Source: JANQLU01 sp964434955 (GTDB lineage Bacteria; Planctomycetota; Planctomycetia; Pirellulales; Pirellulaceae). Taken from it: 36,848 nt of DNA. The position numbers were made by a program, and so were the translations under genes. Position 1 is the stretch's first letter. Every line of letters starts with the position of its first letter. The notes beneath the pieces were generated by a model, which did not search any database, was not told where the DNA came from, and saw only the letters and a list, made by a program, of their open reading frames with translations. The DNA lies in contig CAYSXI010000031.1 in assembly GCA_964434955.1 (NCBI GenBank), positions 1 to 36,848 of the forward strand, in the 5' to 3' direction. Of this stretch, positions 8,341 to 17,980 are shown one piece after another.

Positions 8341-11300
8341 CGTGCCCGCCACGCTTTTTGCCGGCATCCTGGCCCCTTAGCTGCCTCAAATAGGCCAGTA
8401 GGTCACGGATTTGCTCGGCATTCAATTTCTTGATCACGTCTTCGGGCATAGCGGAAATCGTTTTCTGAACATCGTCGATATCGTCCTGCTTGATCCGCTT
8501 GATTTTCCCATCAGCATCCATCAGTTCGACGAATTCATCGTTTTCTTTCTTGATGATTCCGACATGCGACTCGCCTTCCATGTCGAGGATGCTCACCGAT
8601 TCAAAGTTCTCGGCAATTTTCGCATTTGGATCGACGATGGCTTCGAGCAGATAGTTGGCGTCTTTGTCGACTCCAATTTTCGTCAGGTCGGGGCCCACCT
8701 CACCACCACTCAAACCAACTTTATGGCATCGCAAGCAGGAAGCTTCAGTATTTTCAAAGAAAATCAATTCGCCTTTCTTGGGGTCCCCGCCGTCACGGCT
8801 GAAGCGAAAACGATCCTTTTTGAGTGCCAACCGGTTCATATGATTCCGCAACTGATTGAGTGACTTGCGCACATTCGGTTCGCGGCGTCTTTGAGCGGCC
8901 CACATCATATCCAAGGCAACAGCGGTCTCTGTCGAATTCCACTTTTCCTTGTCGCTTGGCGATACCTTCAATTCATCCAACGACTTGGAAAGCAATTTCG
9001 CGGTTGCCTCATCCTTTAGTTGAGCTGCCAAGCGCCAGGCTTTTTGTTTCTCCGGAATCGGAGCCGACTTCACCGCTTCCGCAAACAAAGCGTTCGCTTC
9101 CGGCTTCTTGTCACGAATCAAAATATCCAACGCCGCAATTTTCAATGGCCACTTATCCGATTGGGCAGCAAGCTCAACGATCTCCGGGCGGCACTTGCCA
9201 ATCCGGTGAAGCCCCAGAACACAATTCACACGAAGGTTAAGATCCGCCTTTTCATCCTTGGCAATTTTCACAAGATATGATTCGATCTGCAAAACCTTTA
9301 GTTTCACGCAAAGCTGCACCGTCTTTTCGACGACTGGCAATGGGCCTCGCAAAAGTTCATCCAGATTCTGCCCTATCAAAGTATGCGGCTGTTTGTCGGC
9401 ATTTGGTTTGACCGGCCAGTATTTGCCAAGCACATAGTCCAGTTCACGACCGTCCCCCCATTGCGAAAGCAGTTCGAGTGCATCAGCCCGTCGTGCGACC
9501 GGCAGCGACTCATCCTTGGCAAGATTGAAAAGAACAATCGCTCGTTTCTTGCGATAGTTCGCTCCGATCATTCGACGCAAAATCGGGTCATGCCGATAAT
9601 AGCCGGGAAATCGGCTCAGCTGGCCCATCAACGACTCGACGTTCTCGTCATAGATAAATCGCGCGGCTTCAAGCACCACGTCCCGGTTATCGTCCTTGAG
9701 CATTCTGCCAATTGGATTGACGTTGATTTTGCGGTTTGCCAAGTACGACTTGCGCGCGGCGACAATGGCACAGCGGCGGACCTCGGCCGAATCTGACTCA
9801 AGTGCGTTCTTCCACCGAAACGGCTTTGCCACAGAATTGGTCAAAGCAAGAATACCACCGTGACGAATGATGGGGTCGGCGCCTTCATTCTTGGCGATTG
9901 CCGCAATCACGGCCTGATCCAAATCGTTTTGAACGCGGCGATAGGAGGTCAGCGCAAAATAAATGGCCCGCGGCTCGTCATCGTTCAACAATTTCTGAAA
10001 TGTCGCCACTTGTTCCGCATTCAACTTGATGGAAACATTCGTTTCACCGAATGCCTTGGCCGCCTGAGCGCGAATCTCATTTTGCTCGGCCCGCATCAAT
10101 TCAAACCACAACGCATTCAACTTGGCGCGGGCGGATCGTGCCGCTTCATTGTCATCGCGAAACCGAATTCGATTGTGTTGGGCCAAGCCCCAAATCGAAT
10201 GCAGGCGTGCCAGGAGGTTGTCGCTCGACCTCGCGACCTTGAACAGCCGTTCCACGTCGTTTCGATTCACCAACTCGAATTGAGCTTCCTGTCGAATTCG
10301 ACGATCCCGATGACTCAGGAGCGCCACCAATTCCTCGGATTTGGTTGCTTTGAATCCATCGTTCAGAAGTTTCGCAACATTCTGGGCCAAATCGCGATCA
10401 GCGGATTCGTCCGTAAACGAATAGATTCGACCTTTCCCAAGTCCCTGCCATCCGTGAACCCAATCGCTTGCATAGATTCGTCCATCCGGACCAAATTGCA
10501 CATCCGTTGCAAGAATATTCCAGATCGACTGTTCCATATCGGTGACTTCAAAAAACGCACCTTTGGGTTTTGCCCGAAAAGTCCGAATTCCACTTGAGTT
10601 CGATTGCCCGCGAAAGTCGCAAAGGAAGAACCGATTGTTAAAGTGTTCGGACAATCCAGTCCCCGGGTAGTGGAAAAGCCCCGACGGGCCATCTGCCAGG
10701 TTGGTGACAGGCGGGACAATATACGCGGGCGTATCGACGTGATAAGGATGCCAAATTTTCTCCCGGTTGAAGGGACCGCGATCGCCCAGGTACTGATAGT
10801 ACATTCGCCAACCGCTGTCTCCATTTTCGACAACGTANNNNNNNNNNNNGTCACCCGAGTCGGAATTATTGTCACCAGTAAAAAGGTTGCCAAAGTCATC
10901 AAACGCCAGTTCTTGAGGGTTGCGCAAGCCGCGCGCAAAGACTTCGAGATGGGAGCCGTCCAACTCGCAACGAAACACGGCACCCGAACTTGGATCATGG
11001 GGCCCCTGATATTGCTTGTTCCCAGGTTTGTAGATGCTGTAGCCGCGGTCACCGATACTGAAGTAAAGGCGGCCATCCGGACCGACAATGGGCCCATGCA
11101 AATCGTGCCCGCGAAATGCAAATCTGACCCCATAACCAGAATGCAAGAGAATTTGCGCGTCCGCGACTCCGTCCCGGTTGATATCACTCAACAGGAAAAG
11201 ATCGGGAATACAAGTGAAGTAAACATTGCCGCGATAGGAAAGGACGCCGGCACCGCTGCCTGAAAGAATCGTGTTGTAATGCTGCGAGTAGATGCTCTCC

Positions 11301-11782
11301 TTGTCAGCAACCCCGTCACCGTCCGTATCCAGCAACAATTTGATTCGATCATCCTGCTTGGTGTAATTCTCGGCCCGTTCTTTGAGATGCTTGCGAATAT
11401 AGTTCAGGCGATCATGAATCGTTTGCGCGGCCAAATCATCTTTGAGCCAATGCCGGTGACCGCGATTGTCTTCGACGCCTTTTTCTTGTCGAAATGACTC
11501 AACGACGAAAACCCGGCCCTGAAAGTCCACATCAAAGGCAACCGGGTTCGCGACCATGGGTTCTGCCGCAAACAATTTTGCTTTCCACTTTTCGGGGATC
11601 CGGAAACCTTTGATAGCAAGTTCGCCTTCATTGCTCTTTTCGGCGATCTTCGGTGTTTCTGGAGGATCGACATTTCGCCAGCTTTCGTCACGCTCCTGAA
11701 CTTGGCCTTCCACCATGGATGTCAACGCAATCAACAACAGCCCAATCCAGGGGCCAAAGAGCCTCTTCATCATGTTCTTCAC
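8333..11782 (-). CDS. PVC-type membrane-bound dehydrogenase: beta-propeller, HEAT repeats, cytochrome c
   Basis: The product (1149 residues from GTG 11782; ATG at 11773 also possible) has a signal peptide (MKNMMKRLFGPWIGLLLIALTSMVEGQ). An N-terminal propeller of the planctomycete dehydrogenase type follows (about 55-480; GFRIPEKWKAKLFAAEPM, LRNPQELAFDDFGNLFTGDN), then a long alpha-helical HEAT-like region (about 490-900). The C-terminal cytochrome c domain has heme motif CLRCH (1016-1020) and a probable distal Met in SAMPED (1112). Such proteins are periplasmic or outer-face oxidoreductases, probably acting on sugars or alcohols and passing electrons to the heme; the substrate is unknown. Twelve N bases (10838-10849) hide four residues right after DNNSDSGD without disturbing the frame. 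The gene stands alone between the EF-hand gene (convergent) and flhA (divergent). Confidence 0.92.
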   Translation of the reverse strand: MKNMMKRLFGPWIGLLLIALTSMVEGQVQERDESWRNVDPPETPKIAEKSNEGELAIKGFRIPEKWKAKLFAAEPMVANPVAFDVDFQGRVFVVESFRQEKGVEDNRGHRHWLKDDLAAQTIHDRLNYIRKHLKERAENYTKQDDRIKLLLDTDGDGVADKESIYSQHYNTILSGSGAGVLSYRGNVYFTCIPDLFLLSDINRDGVADAQILLHSGYGVRFAFRGHDLHGPIVGPDGRLYFSIGDRGYSIYKPGNKQYQGPHDPSSGAVFRCELDGSHLEVFARGLRNPQELAFDDFGNLFTGDNNSDSGDXXXXYVVENGDSGWRMYYQYLGDRGPFNREKIWHPYHVDTPAYIVPPVTNLADGPSGLFHYPGTGLSEHFNNRFFLCDFRGQSNSSGIRTFRAKPKGAFFEVTDMEQSIWNILATDVQFGPDGRIYASDWVHGWQGLGKGRIYSFTDESADRDLAQNVAKLLNDGFKATKSEELVALLSHRDRRIRQEAQFELVNRNDVERLFKVARSSDNLLARLHSIWGLAQHNRIRFRDDNEAARSARAKLNALWFELMRAEQNEIRAQAAKAFGETNVSIKLNAEQVATFQKLLNDDEPRAIYFALTSYRRVQNDLDQAVIAAIAKNEGADPIIRHGGILALTNSVAKPFRWKNALESDSAEVRRCAIVAARKSYLANRKINVNPIGRMLKDDNRDVVLEAARFIYDENVESLMGQLSRFPGYYRHDPILRRMIGANYRKKRAIVLFNLAKDESLPVARRADALELLSQWGDGRELDYVLGKYWPVKPNADKQPHTLIGQNLDELLRGPLPVVEKTVQLCVKLKVLQIESYLVKIAKDEKADLNLRVNCVLGLHRIGKCRPEIVELAAQSDKWPLKIAALDILIRDKKPEANALFAEAVKSAPIPEKQKAWRLAAQLKDEATAKLLSKSLDELKVSPSDKEKWNSTETAVALDMMWAAQRRREPNVRKSLNQLRNHMNRLALKKDRFRFSRDGGDPKKGELIFFENTEASCLRCHKVGLSGGEVGPDLTKIGVDKDANYLLEAIVDPNAKIAENFESVSILDMEGESHVGIIKKENDEFVELMDADGKIKRIKQDDIDDVQKTISAMPEDVIKKLNAEQIRDLLAYLRQLRGQDAGKKRGGHGD
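10838..10849. other. Run of 12 undetermined bases
   Basis: Twelve N interrupt the dehydrogenase gene. The reading frame is the same on both sides, so the gap length is right or coincidentally a multiple of three. Related proteins have a short polar stretch here before the YVVE(N/G)GDSGW segment. Confidence 0.98.
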
Positions 11783-11972
11783 TGGTTACAAAGTTTCTGT
11801 TCGCAAGGAATTGAATATCGAATTCATTATTGTGGCATCGAATTTTGATTGCCCATACCGGTTTGTCAAAAATTGCGACTGATTTTGCTTCAAAACCCGG
11901 AGAAAACAGCACTGGACGATTTTGGCCTGATTTTCTAACCTCCCCCAACATTTTTGAGAGAGACAAGAAGTG

Positions 11973-14042
11973 ATGGCAAGGCAGACTTGGCAACAATTGA
12001 TTCTTCCGATTGGAATCGTTAGCGCGATTCTCGTCGTGTTGATGCCGTTGCCGGCACCGGTCATCGACATTCTTTTGATTGCCAATATTACGATCGCCGT
12101 TGTCATCCTGCTGACGACGATCAACGTTAAGACGCCCCTTGAATTCAGTGTATTTCCCTCGCTGCTTCTTGCAGCAACCCTGGGGCGACTCGTTCTCAAC
12201 GTGGCGACGACACGGCTTATTTTAACGAGCGGCCACGAAGGTGCTTCGGCGGCCGGCGGCGTCATCCAGGGCTTTGGCCAGTTTGTTTCTTCAGGAAGCA
12301 TTCTCGTGGGTGCCATCATCTTTGCCATTATTATCGTCATTCAGTTCGTGGTGATCACGAAGGGGTCGACACGAATCAGTGAAGTCGCCGCGCGATTCAT
12401 GCTTGATGCGTTGCCCGGCAAACAGATGGCGATCGATGCCGAACTCAATGCCGGAATGATTGACCAGGAAACGGCGGTCGCGAGAAGAACCGAGCTTGAG
12501 CAACAATCCGATTTCTTCGGCGCAATGGATGGTGCCAGCAAGTTCGTGCGTGGCGACGCCATCGCGGCGATTGTCATTACAGCAATCAACATCGTTGGCG
12601 GTCTGGCCATTGGGATCTGGCAAGGCATGGGGCCTTTGCAGGCCGCGGAAACGTTTACAAGGCTGACGATTGGTGATGGTTTGGCGAGTCAAATCCCCGC
12701 ATTCCTGATCGCCCTTGCGGCCGGATTGCTGGTGACTCGCTCCAATCAGAAAAGCGACCTTTCGCTCGATTTCTTCACGCAACTCGTCTCGAAACCCCAG
12801 GTTTGGGTAATCGCGGGCGGATTCATTGTAGCGCTCATTTTCACACGCATGCCGGCTTTGCCTTTGGTTCTAATCGGAAGCGGGTGTTTTGGTGTCGCTT
12901 ACCTTTTGAACCGTCAGGATGTGGAATCCGATTCCGCCCAAGAGGAAATCGTCGAACCCGAGCCCGCACCCAGCGTACGAATTGAGGATTACCTGACCGT
13001 CGACCCCATGGAAATTGAGATTGGCGTCGGATTGGTGCCCGTTGCTGATCCAACGGTAGGTGGCGATCTGCTTGAGCGAATCAATCGCGTGCGACAATCA
13101 ATCGCTTCGGAACTGGGAATCATCCTTCCTAAGGTCCGAATTCGCGACAACATGAACCTGGAATCCGATCAATATCGGATTCGAATTTTCAACAACCCGG
13201 TCGCCCAGGGCACGCTCAGCATGGGCAACTTGCTGGCGACCAACTCAAGTCTCGAAGTCCTTCAGGCGCTGGAAGGCGAAGACGCCTTTGAACCCAGCTC
13301 CGGCCGCGTCGCCAAGTGGATTTCGATCGACGATCGTGATGAAGCGGTAAATTCAGGCTGCGGCATCCTTTCGCCAGCCGGTGTGCTCGCGACCCACCTC
13401 GCTTCCGTTTCGCGTCGCAACGCTCACCTGATTCTCACAAGAGAAGCGACTCAGCACTTGATTAACGAAGCCAAAAAGCTGAATCCAACCGTCGTCCAGG
13501 AACTTATTCCCGATCCGTTCCGGCTTGCTGACATTCAGGCGGTTCTTCAGTCGCTGCTCCAGGAAAACGTCTCGGTTCGTCAACTTGGCATGATCCTGGA
13601 AACCATTGGCGGCTCCGATCCTGGCCAGCGCACTCGCATGGAGTTGGTGGAACTGGTCCGAAAGCGACTGGCGGCAAATATTTGCGCGAAAGTGATGGAC
13701 GCCGAAAACAGCTTGCATGCCATCCGCCTTCAACCGGAAACGGAGTCATTCATTGCCGACGCATTTGATTGGGAAACGCAGAACATAAAACCTTCCGTCC
13801 CCACGGAAGATACCGAGCTCTTGATTGAGCAAATCGAATTGGAAACCGACCTTTTTGCAGAAAGCGGGATCGCACCCGTTTTACTGGTTTCCCCTTCGGT
13901 ACGACCCATCCTGCGAAGCCTGCTTGCCGACCGCATACCAGGCTTGGCAATTTTGAGTACAAGTGAGCTGATTCCAGAAGCAAATGTCAAAACGTTAACC
14001 GCGTTGCAACTGACAGCATCTGGCTTTAGCGAAGCGTGTTAG
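11973..14042 (+). CDS. flhA: Flagellar biosynthesis protein FlhA (export gate)
   Basis: FlhA is the large inner-membrane component of the flagellar type III export gate, forming a nonameric ring whose cytoplasmic domain docks substrates. The product has 689 residues, the usual family length. The N-terminal half holds eight predicted hydrophobic helices (starting LILPIGIVSAILVVLMPLP) and the FHIPEP signature around RISEVAARFMLDALPGKQMAIDAELNAG (positions 134-161). The cytoplasmic domain follows after about residue 330 (EDYLTVDPMEIEIGVGLVPV). ATG at 11973 is preferred over the GTG directly before it; GAGAGAGA lies about ten bases upstream. No other export genes (flhB, fliP) are near, and fliA follows 221 bases later. 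FlhA is favoured over the injectisome homologue SctV because of fliA/flgM nearby. Confidence 0.95.
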   Translation: MARQTWQQLILPIGIVSAILVVLMPLPAPVIDILLIANITIAVVILLTTINVKTPLEFSVFPSLLLAATLGRLVLNVATTRLILTSGHEGASAAGGVIQGFGQFVSSGSILVGAIIFAIIIVIQFVVITKGSTRISEVAARFMLDALPGKQMAIDAELNAGMIDQETAVARRTELEQQSDFFGAMDGASKFVRGDAIAAIVITAINIVGGLAIGIWQGMGPLQAAETFTRLTIGDGLASQIPAFLIALAAGLLVTRSNQKSDLSLDFFTQLVSKPQVWVIAGGFIVALIFTRMPALPLVLIGSGCFGVAYLLNRQDVESDSAQEEIVEPEPAPSVRIEDYLTVDPMEIEIGVGLVPVADPTVGGDLLERINRVRQSIASELGIILPKVRIRDNMNLESDQYRIRIFNNPVAQGTLSMGNLLATNSSLEVLQALEGEDAFEPSSGRVAKWISIDDRDEAVNSGCGILSPAGVLATHLASVSRRNAHLILTREATQHLINEAKKLNPTVVQELIPDPFRLADIQAVLQSLLQENVSVRQLGMILETIGGSDPGQRTRMELVELVRKRLAANICAKVMDAENSLHAIRLQPETESFIADAFDWETQNIKPSVPTEDTELLIEQIELETDLFAESGIAPVLLVSPSVRPILRSLLADRIPGLAILSTSELIPEANVKTLTALQLTASGFSEAC

Positions 14043-14109
14043 TTTGTCGGGGATTTGCCGAACGCAACGATCACAATTCGTTCAATCAAAAAAAAACGAA
14101 AATTTGATC

Positions 14110-14136
14110 TAGAGCTGGTGAAGCGTTTTCCGATAA
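14110..14136 (+). promoter_or_regulatory. Candidate sigma-28 (FliA) promoter upstream of fliA
   Basis: TAGA (14110-14113), then exactly 15 bases, then TCCGATAA (14129-14136). The known sigma-28 consensus is TAAA-N15-GCCGATAA, so this matches 3/4 and 7/8 positions with ideal spacing. It lies about 128 bases before the fliA start and would make fliA autoregulated. Confidence 0.5.
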
Positions 14137-14263
14137 GTAGAAATGGTCAAGAGTCGACTTTGTGTTTAAGGCTTTAGTCGCAACTTGAAAAAATTAAAAA
14201 TGACTCGTTTCCCCTGGGATGCGTCATTGTTCGATAGTGCCACGATCAATCATGGAGGATTGC

Positions 14264-15055
14264 ATGGCAACCACAGTCGCTCAAGCTGATGAGATTCTAG
14301 AAGTTTGGCAGCAATACAAGAAGGATCCGACTGACAAATCACTTCGTAATCGTTTGATGGAACGTTACTTTCCATTAGTCAAATACAACGGCGAAAGAAT
14401 CTGGCAACGTTTGCCGGATGGTGTCGAACTCGACGACCTCATTTCCGCAGGCGTTTTTGGCCTGATGGATGCCATCGACGCATTTGACCTCGAACGTGGC
14501 GTCAAGTTCGAAACGTACTGCGTCCCGCGAATTCGCGGAGCCATGCTCGACGAACTTCGAACGATGGACTGGGTACCTCGCCTCGTTCGCTCCAAAGCCA
14601 GCAAGCTTGCAGAAGCGACCAAGCAGCTGGAAACCCGTCACGGCCGAGCGCCCACCGAGCAGGAACTTGCCGAACACATGGGTTTGAGCCGGAAAGAGCT
14701 TGAGAAAATGATCATGGACGCGAACGCCGTGAACCTGATCAGCCTCAACAAACGCTGGTACGAAACCGACAGCTACAAAGATGTCCGTGAGATCGACATC
14801 CTGGAAGACAAAAAAGGCGAAGATCCCACGCGACGCGTTCAAAAGAATGATTTGATGCGATTGGTCACGAAAGGCCTCAACCGAAACGAGCGGTTGATTA
14901 TCATTCTTTACTATTACGAAGAACTGACGATGAAAGAAATTGGCGCCACGCTGGATTTGAGCGAAAGCCGTGTTAGCCAAATGCACAGCAGCATCGTTTC
15001 ACGTCTGCAACAGCAACTCAATCGACGACGCGTCGAATTCGGCCAAGCCGGATAA
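14264..15055 (+). CDS. fliA: RNA polymerase sigma-28 factor for flagellar genes (FliA/WhiG family)
   Basis: FliA directs transcription of late flagellar genes. From ATG 14264 the product has 263 residues. The start is fixed by GGAGGA (14254-14259) four bases before it; the longer frame from 14219 would run through the ribosome site. Region 2 reads LDDLISAGVFGLMDAIDAFDLERGVKF and continues into the FliA-typical FETYCVPRIRGAMLDELRTMDWVPR. Region 3 follows (HGRAPTEQELAEHMGLSRKE) and region 4 ends LTMKEIGATLDLSESRVSQMHSSIVSRL, the helix-turn-helix that reads the -35 element. It lies downstream of flhA and upstream of its probable antagonist flgM (18952), with an unrelated hydrolase and repeats between. 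Confidence 0.94.
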   Translation: MATTVAQADEILEVWQQYKKDPTDKSLRNRLMERYFPLVKYNGERIWQRLPDGVELDDLISAGVFGLMDAIDAFDLERGVKFETYCVPRIRGAMLDELRTMDWVPRLVRSKASKLAEATKQLETRHGRAPTEQELAEHMGLSRKELEKMIMDANAVNLISLNKRWYETDSYKDVREIDILEDKKGEDPTRRVQKNDLMRLVTKGLNRNERLIIILYYYEELTMKEIGATLDLSESRVSQMHSSIVSRLQQQLNRRRVEFGQAG

Positions 15056-15080
15056 TTGACGCCAGGGGACACAGGCATTC

Positions 15081-15108
15081 AGGCCGGGCAATCGCTCGGC
15101 CTTTTTTT
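15081..15108 (+). terminator. Intrinsic terminator of fliA
   Basis: AGGCCG pairs with CGGCCT across a short loop, followed by seven T, 26 bases after the fliA stop. Confidence 0.9.
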
Positions 15109-15254
15109 ATGCCTCTCTCGATGGATCATTCGTCAAACAGCATTCCACTTGTCGATTGGGGGTGCTGGTTTCATGCCCGCAAGTCCCCACTGTCGGTGAT
15201 CACTCGCTATACTCAGAGAATTCGATTCGCAAGAATTCTCTCGAGGTTGCAGAA

Positions 15255-17455
15255 ATGGCTCGAACGCTTGCTGCTTTAATGGTGTACCTGGTTTCGATTC
15301 TTTTTTTTGCGACCATTTCCAACGGCCAAAGAAAGATCGAGCCCACCAATCCGTTACAACGACTTCGCACACTCAACGACTATCTCCCTTTCGAAGTCCC
15401 GGACGATTTAAAGTCCTGGCAACGCCGAAGAACCCAACTGCAAAACCACCTTTTGGTCAATTTGGGATTGTGGCCGCTGCCCGAGAAAACGCCGCTCAAG
15501 CCGGTGATCCACGGAAAGCTTGTCTTTGAAGACTACAGCGTGGAAAAAGTGTTTTTCCAAGCATGCCCGGGTTTTACGTTACCGGCAATCTTTATCGCCC
15601 GCTGGCAAAGAAGAACCGTGAAACGAAATTAATGCCAGCTGTTTTGTGCCCACACGGGCACTGGAGCAACGGTCGATTCATGTACGCGAACGACGCGACA
15701 ACCAAACAACAACTTGGAAAAAAGGCGGAACGATTCGAAGCGAATGCGAGGAGTCCCCTCCAAGCTCGTTGCGCTGGCCTCGCGCGTCGAGGTTGCGTGG
15801 TCTTCCACTACGACATGATCGGTTACGCCGATTCGCAGCAGATTCCCTACGGACTTGCCCACGGATTTCGGACACAACGAAAAGACCTCAACAGCACCAA
15901 CAAATGGGGCCTGTTTAGCCCCCACGCGGAAATGAGATCCCAATCCGTCATGGGATTACAAACCTGGAATTCCATTCGTGCCCTCGATTTTGTTTCCAGC
16001 CTGCCGGAGGTCGACAGGAATCGAATCGCCGTTACCGGAGCCAGCGGCGGGGGAACTCAAACCTTCATTCTCTGTGCAATCGACCCGCGACCCGCTGTGG
16101 CGTTTCCCGCGGTGATGGTTTCAACCGGTATGCAGGGCGGATGCACTTGCGAAAACTGCAGCAACCTGCGAGTGGGACAGGGAAACGTTGAATTCGCTGC
16201 AATGTTCGCCCCGAAACCGATGGGCCTGACAGCGGCTGACGACTGGACCAAGGAAATGGCCACGAAAGGAATGCCGGAGCTCAAACAGCTTTACCGACTC
16301 TACGGCAAACCGGAAAACGTTTCGCTTCTCAATCGAACCGAGTTCGGACACAATTACAACCGAGTTAGTCGGTTGGCCATGTACGATTGGTTTCATCGCC
16401 ACTTGAAGTCCGACAAACTGGACGATGAAAAAGAGATTACGATTCTTCGCTCCGACAAACTGTCGGTGTTCAACGAGAAATATCCGAAGCCCAAGGGCGG
16501 CACCGATTGGGAAACGAGCTTTCTCAAGGCATGGTCGGAACGCAATCAACGACAAATGGGACTGACCCAGATTCAGTACACGGCTGACCTGGTTCGTCTT
16601 CACCCGGTCTACACGGAAGCCCTTAAGCGGTTGGTTTGCCTGAAAGAGAAACCCTCCAGGCTCAAGCTTCTCGAGAAGAAAAAACTGTCCGAAGGTCGGA
16701 TTATCTATACCAGAGCGCTGCTCTACAGCGATCACCATTCTTGCATCAGCCAAGCTTATCTGCTTGAATCGACGGACGTGAAAAATCCGAAACGGTTTAC
16801 GATTTGCCTGAGCGGCAACAAGTTCCCGGCGAAAGGAGAATTGGGCGGCCTGACATTCGATCTTCGCCCGATCTGGGAAAACAAGAGCCGGGTTGCCGGA
16901 TTGGAGCTTCTCAAGAGTTCCCGACAGAGCGACCGGGAAAAACAAAACCAGCTTGATGTGAATTCGCTGGTACCAAATGGTCGCGAAGCGGCCGGATACA
17001 GCTTTGGCTACAACCGGACCGTTTTTGCTTGGCGGGCTCAACAAATCTATGACATGGTTCGGTACCTCAAGGAATCGGAGCCCGACGCCAAGGTCGACAT
17101 TTTTTGCGATGAATACGCTTTCCCGGTCGCGATTTATGTTGCCGCAATGTCAGATCAATTCACCATCGATGCGGTCAAGTACGAAGAGAACGGCCTGAGC
17201 AAGAAACCATTTCGATTTCGAACGGTTTCGAGCCTGAAGCAACAACACTTCGTCCCGGGAATCCTGAAATTTGGCGACATCGACGGATTGATCACGATGG
17301 CCATTGCGAATGGGACGTCCGTTTCGGTACCCAACGAAAACGAAAAGACACTTCCCAATGCGACGCGTGTATCAAGATTGCTCGGCCGGGAACCTTCCAT
17401 TGACCAGCGGAAATGGGAAAGCAGGGTTGGGGACCACCGGGTTTTGGACTGGTGA
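15255..17455 (+). pseudogene. Acetyl-xylan-esterase-like alpha/beta hydrolase split by a frameshift
   Basis: Two overlapping frames together make one exported hydrolase of about 733 residues. The first starts at ATG 15255 (GAGG eight bases upstream), has a signal peptide (MARTLAALMVYLVSILFFATISNGQ) and stops at 15632. The second continues from about 15558 to 17455 in the -1 frame. The join lies at EKVFFQ|MPGFYVTGNLYRP, a typical family stretch. The core has PAVLCPHGHW, a serine nucleophile elbow GASGGG, an acid in AADDW and His in FGHNYN, so the catalytic Ser-Asp-His set is present. It probably deacetylates plant-type polysaccharide or a related ester outside the cytoplasm. Apart from the one shift the frame is clean over 1.9 kb, so this is a recent mutation, a missing base in the assembly, or less likely programmed -1 frameshifting. 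Confidence 0.8.
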
Positions 17456-17559
17456 TTGATATCCGAGTCGCGAGTGGATCGGTAGAAGGCAAAATAGCTT
17501 GAAGGAAATCGCCGGCGATTGCGCGATTGCGATTCGTCGTCGAAAAGTTGTTTCAACAA

Positions 17560-17885
17560 AGAACCACTCGCTGGCGCTTCGTGCTTGTATGTCTCAAGCC
17601 GCCGGGGATTCGCTCGCTGGCGCGGCGTGCTTGTAGGTACCGAGCCGCCGGGATTCACTCGCTGGTGCGGCGTGCTTGTAGCAATGTGCCCGTATGAGTT
17701 GAGTAAATCAAAACCACTCGCTGGCGCTTCGTGCTCGTATATACCAAGCCGCCGGGATTCACTCGCTCGCGCTTCGTGCTTGTATGTACCAAGCCGCCGG
17801 GATTCACTCGCTGGTGCGGCGTGCTTGTATGTCTCAAGCCGCCGGGATTCACTCGCTGGCGCTTCGCGCTTGTATGCACTAAGCA
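17560..17885. repeat. Array of seven ~45-bp repeats (planctomycete dispersed repeat), forward orientation
   Basis: Seven copies of a core beginning ACTCGCTGGCGCTTCGTGC and ending TTGTAT start near 17565, 17612, 17657, 17715, 17761, 17805 and 17851. Linkers of the AAGCCGCCGGGATTC type separate them; most spacings are 45-47 bases. One spacing is 58 bases, where the linker is replaced. Two core variants alternate (GGCGCTTCG and GGTGCGGCG). The array is open in several frames on both strands, producing spurious peptides such as SLAGASCLYV and TKRQRVNPGG; these are not genes. Confidence 0.92.
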
Positions 17886-17908
17886 CTCACTCAGGGTTGT
17901 GATCTTAG

Positions 17909-17980
17909 GCAACTAACGGGGGATTGCAACTAACGGGGGATTGCAACTAACGGGGGATTGCGAGACTGGCAACTAGCGGG
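17909..17980. repeat. 17-bp tandem repeat
   Basis: GCAACTAACGGGGGATT occurs three times perfectly (17909, 17926, 17943), with a partial, diverged fourth copy (GCAACTAGCGGGG) at about 17969. The last copy supplies the TAG stop of the minus-strand small gene. Confidence 0.9.

Noticed and set aside
17560..17885. CRISPR array
   Set aside because: The period is similar, but linkers are near-identical rather than unique spacers, and the repeat also occurs in reverse at 19482-19640 with no cas genes.
17155..17886. 243-codon minus-strand frame with repeated HEAPASESRRLGTYK-type peptide
   Set aside because: It is the repeat array read through, with its other half antisense to the hydrolase gene; both strands are open because of the repeats.
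17519..17902. Frames coding SLAGASCLYV and TKRQRVNPGG repeats
   Set aside because: Same dispersed DNA repeat; no start signals and no non-repeat domain.
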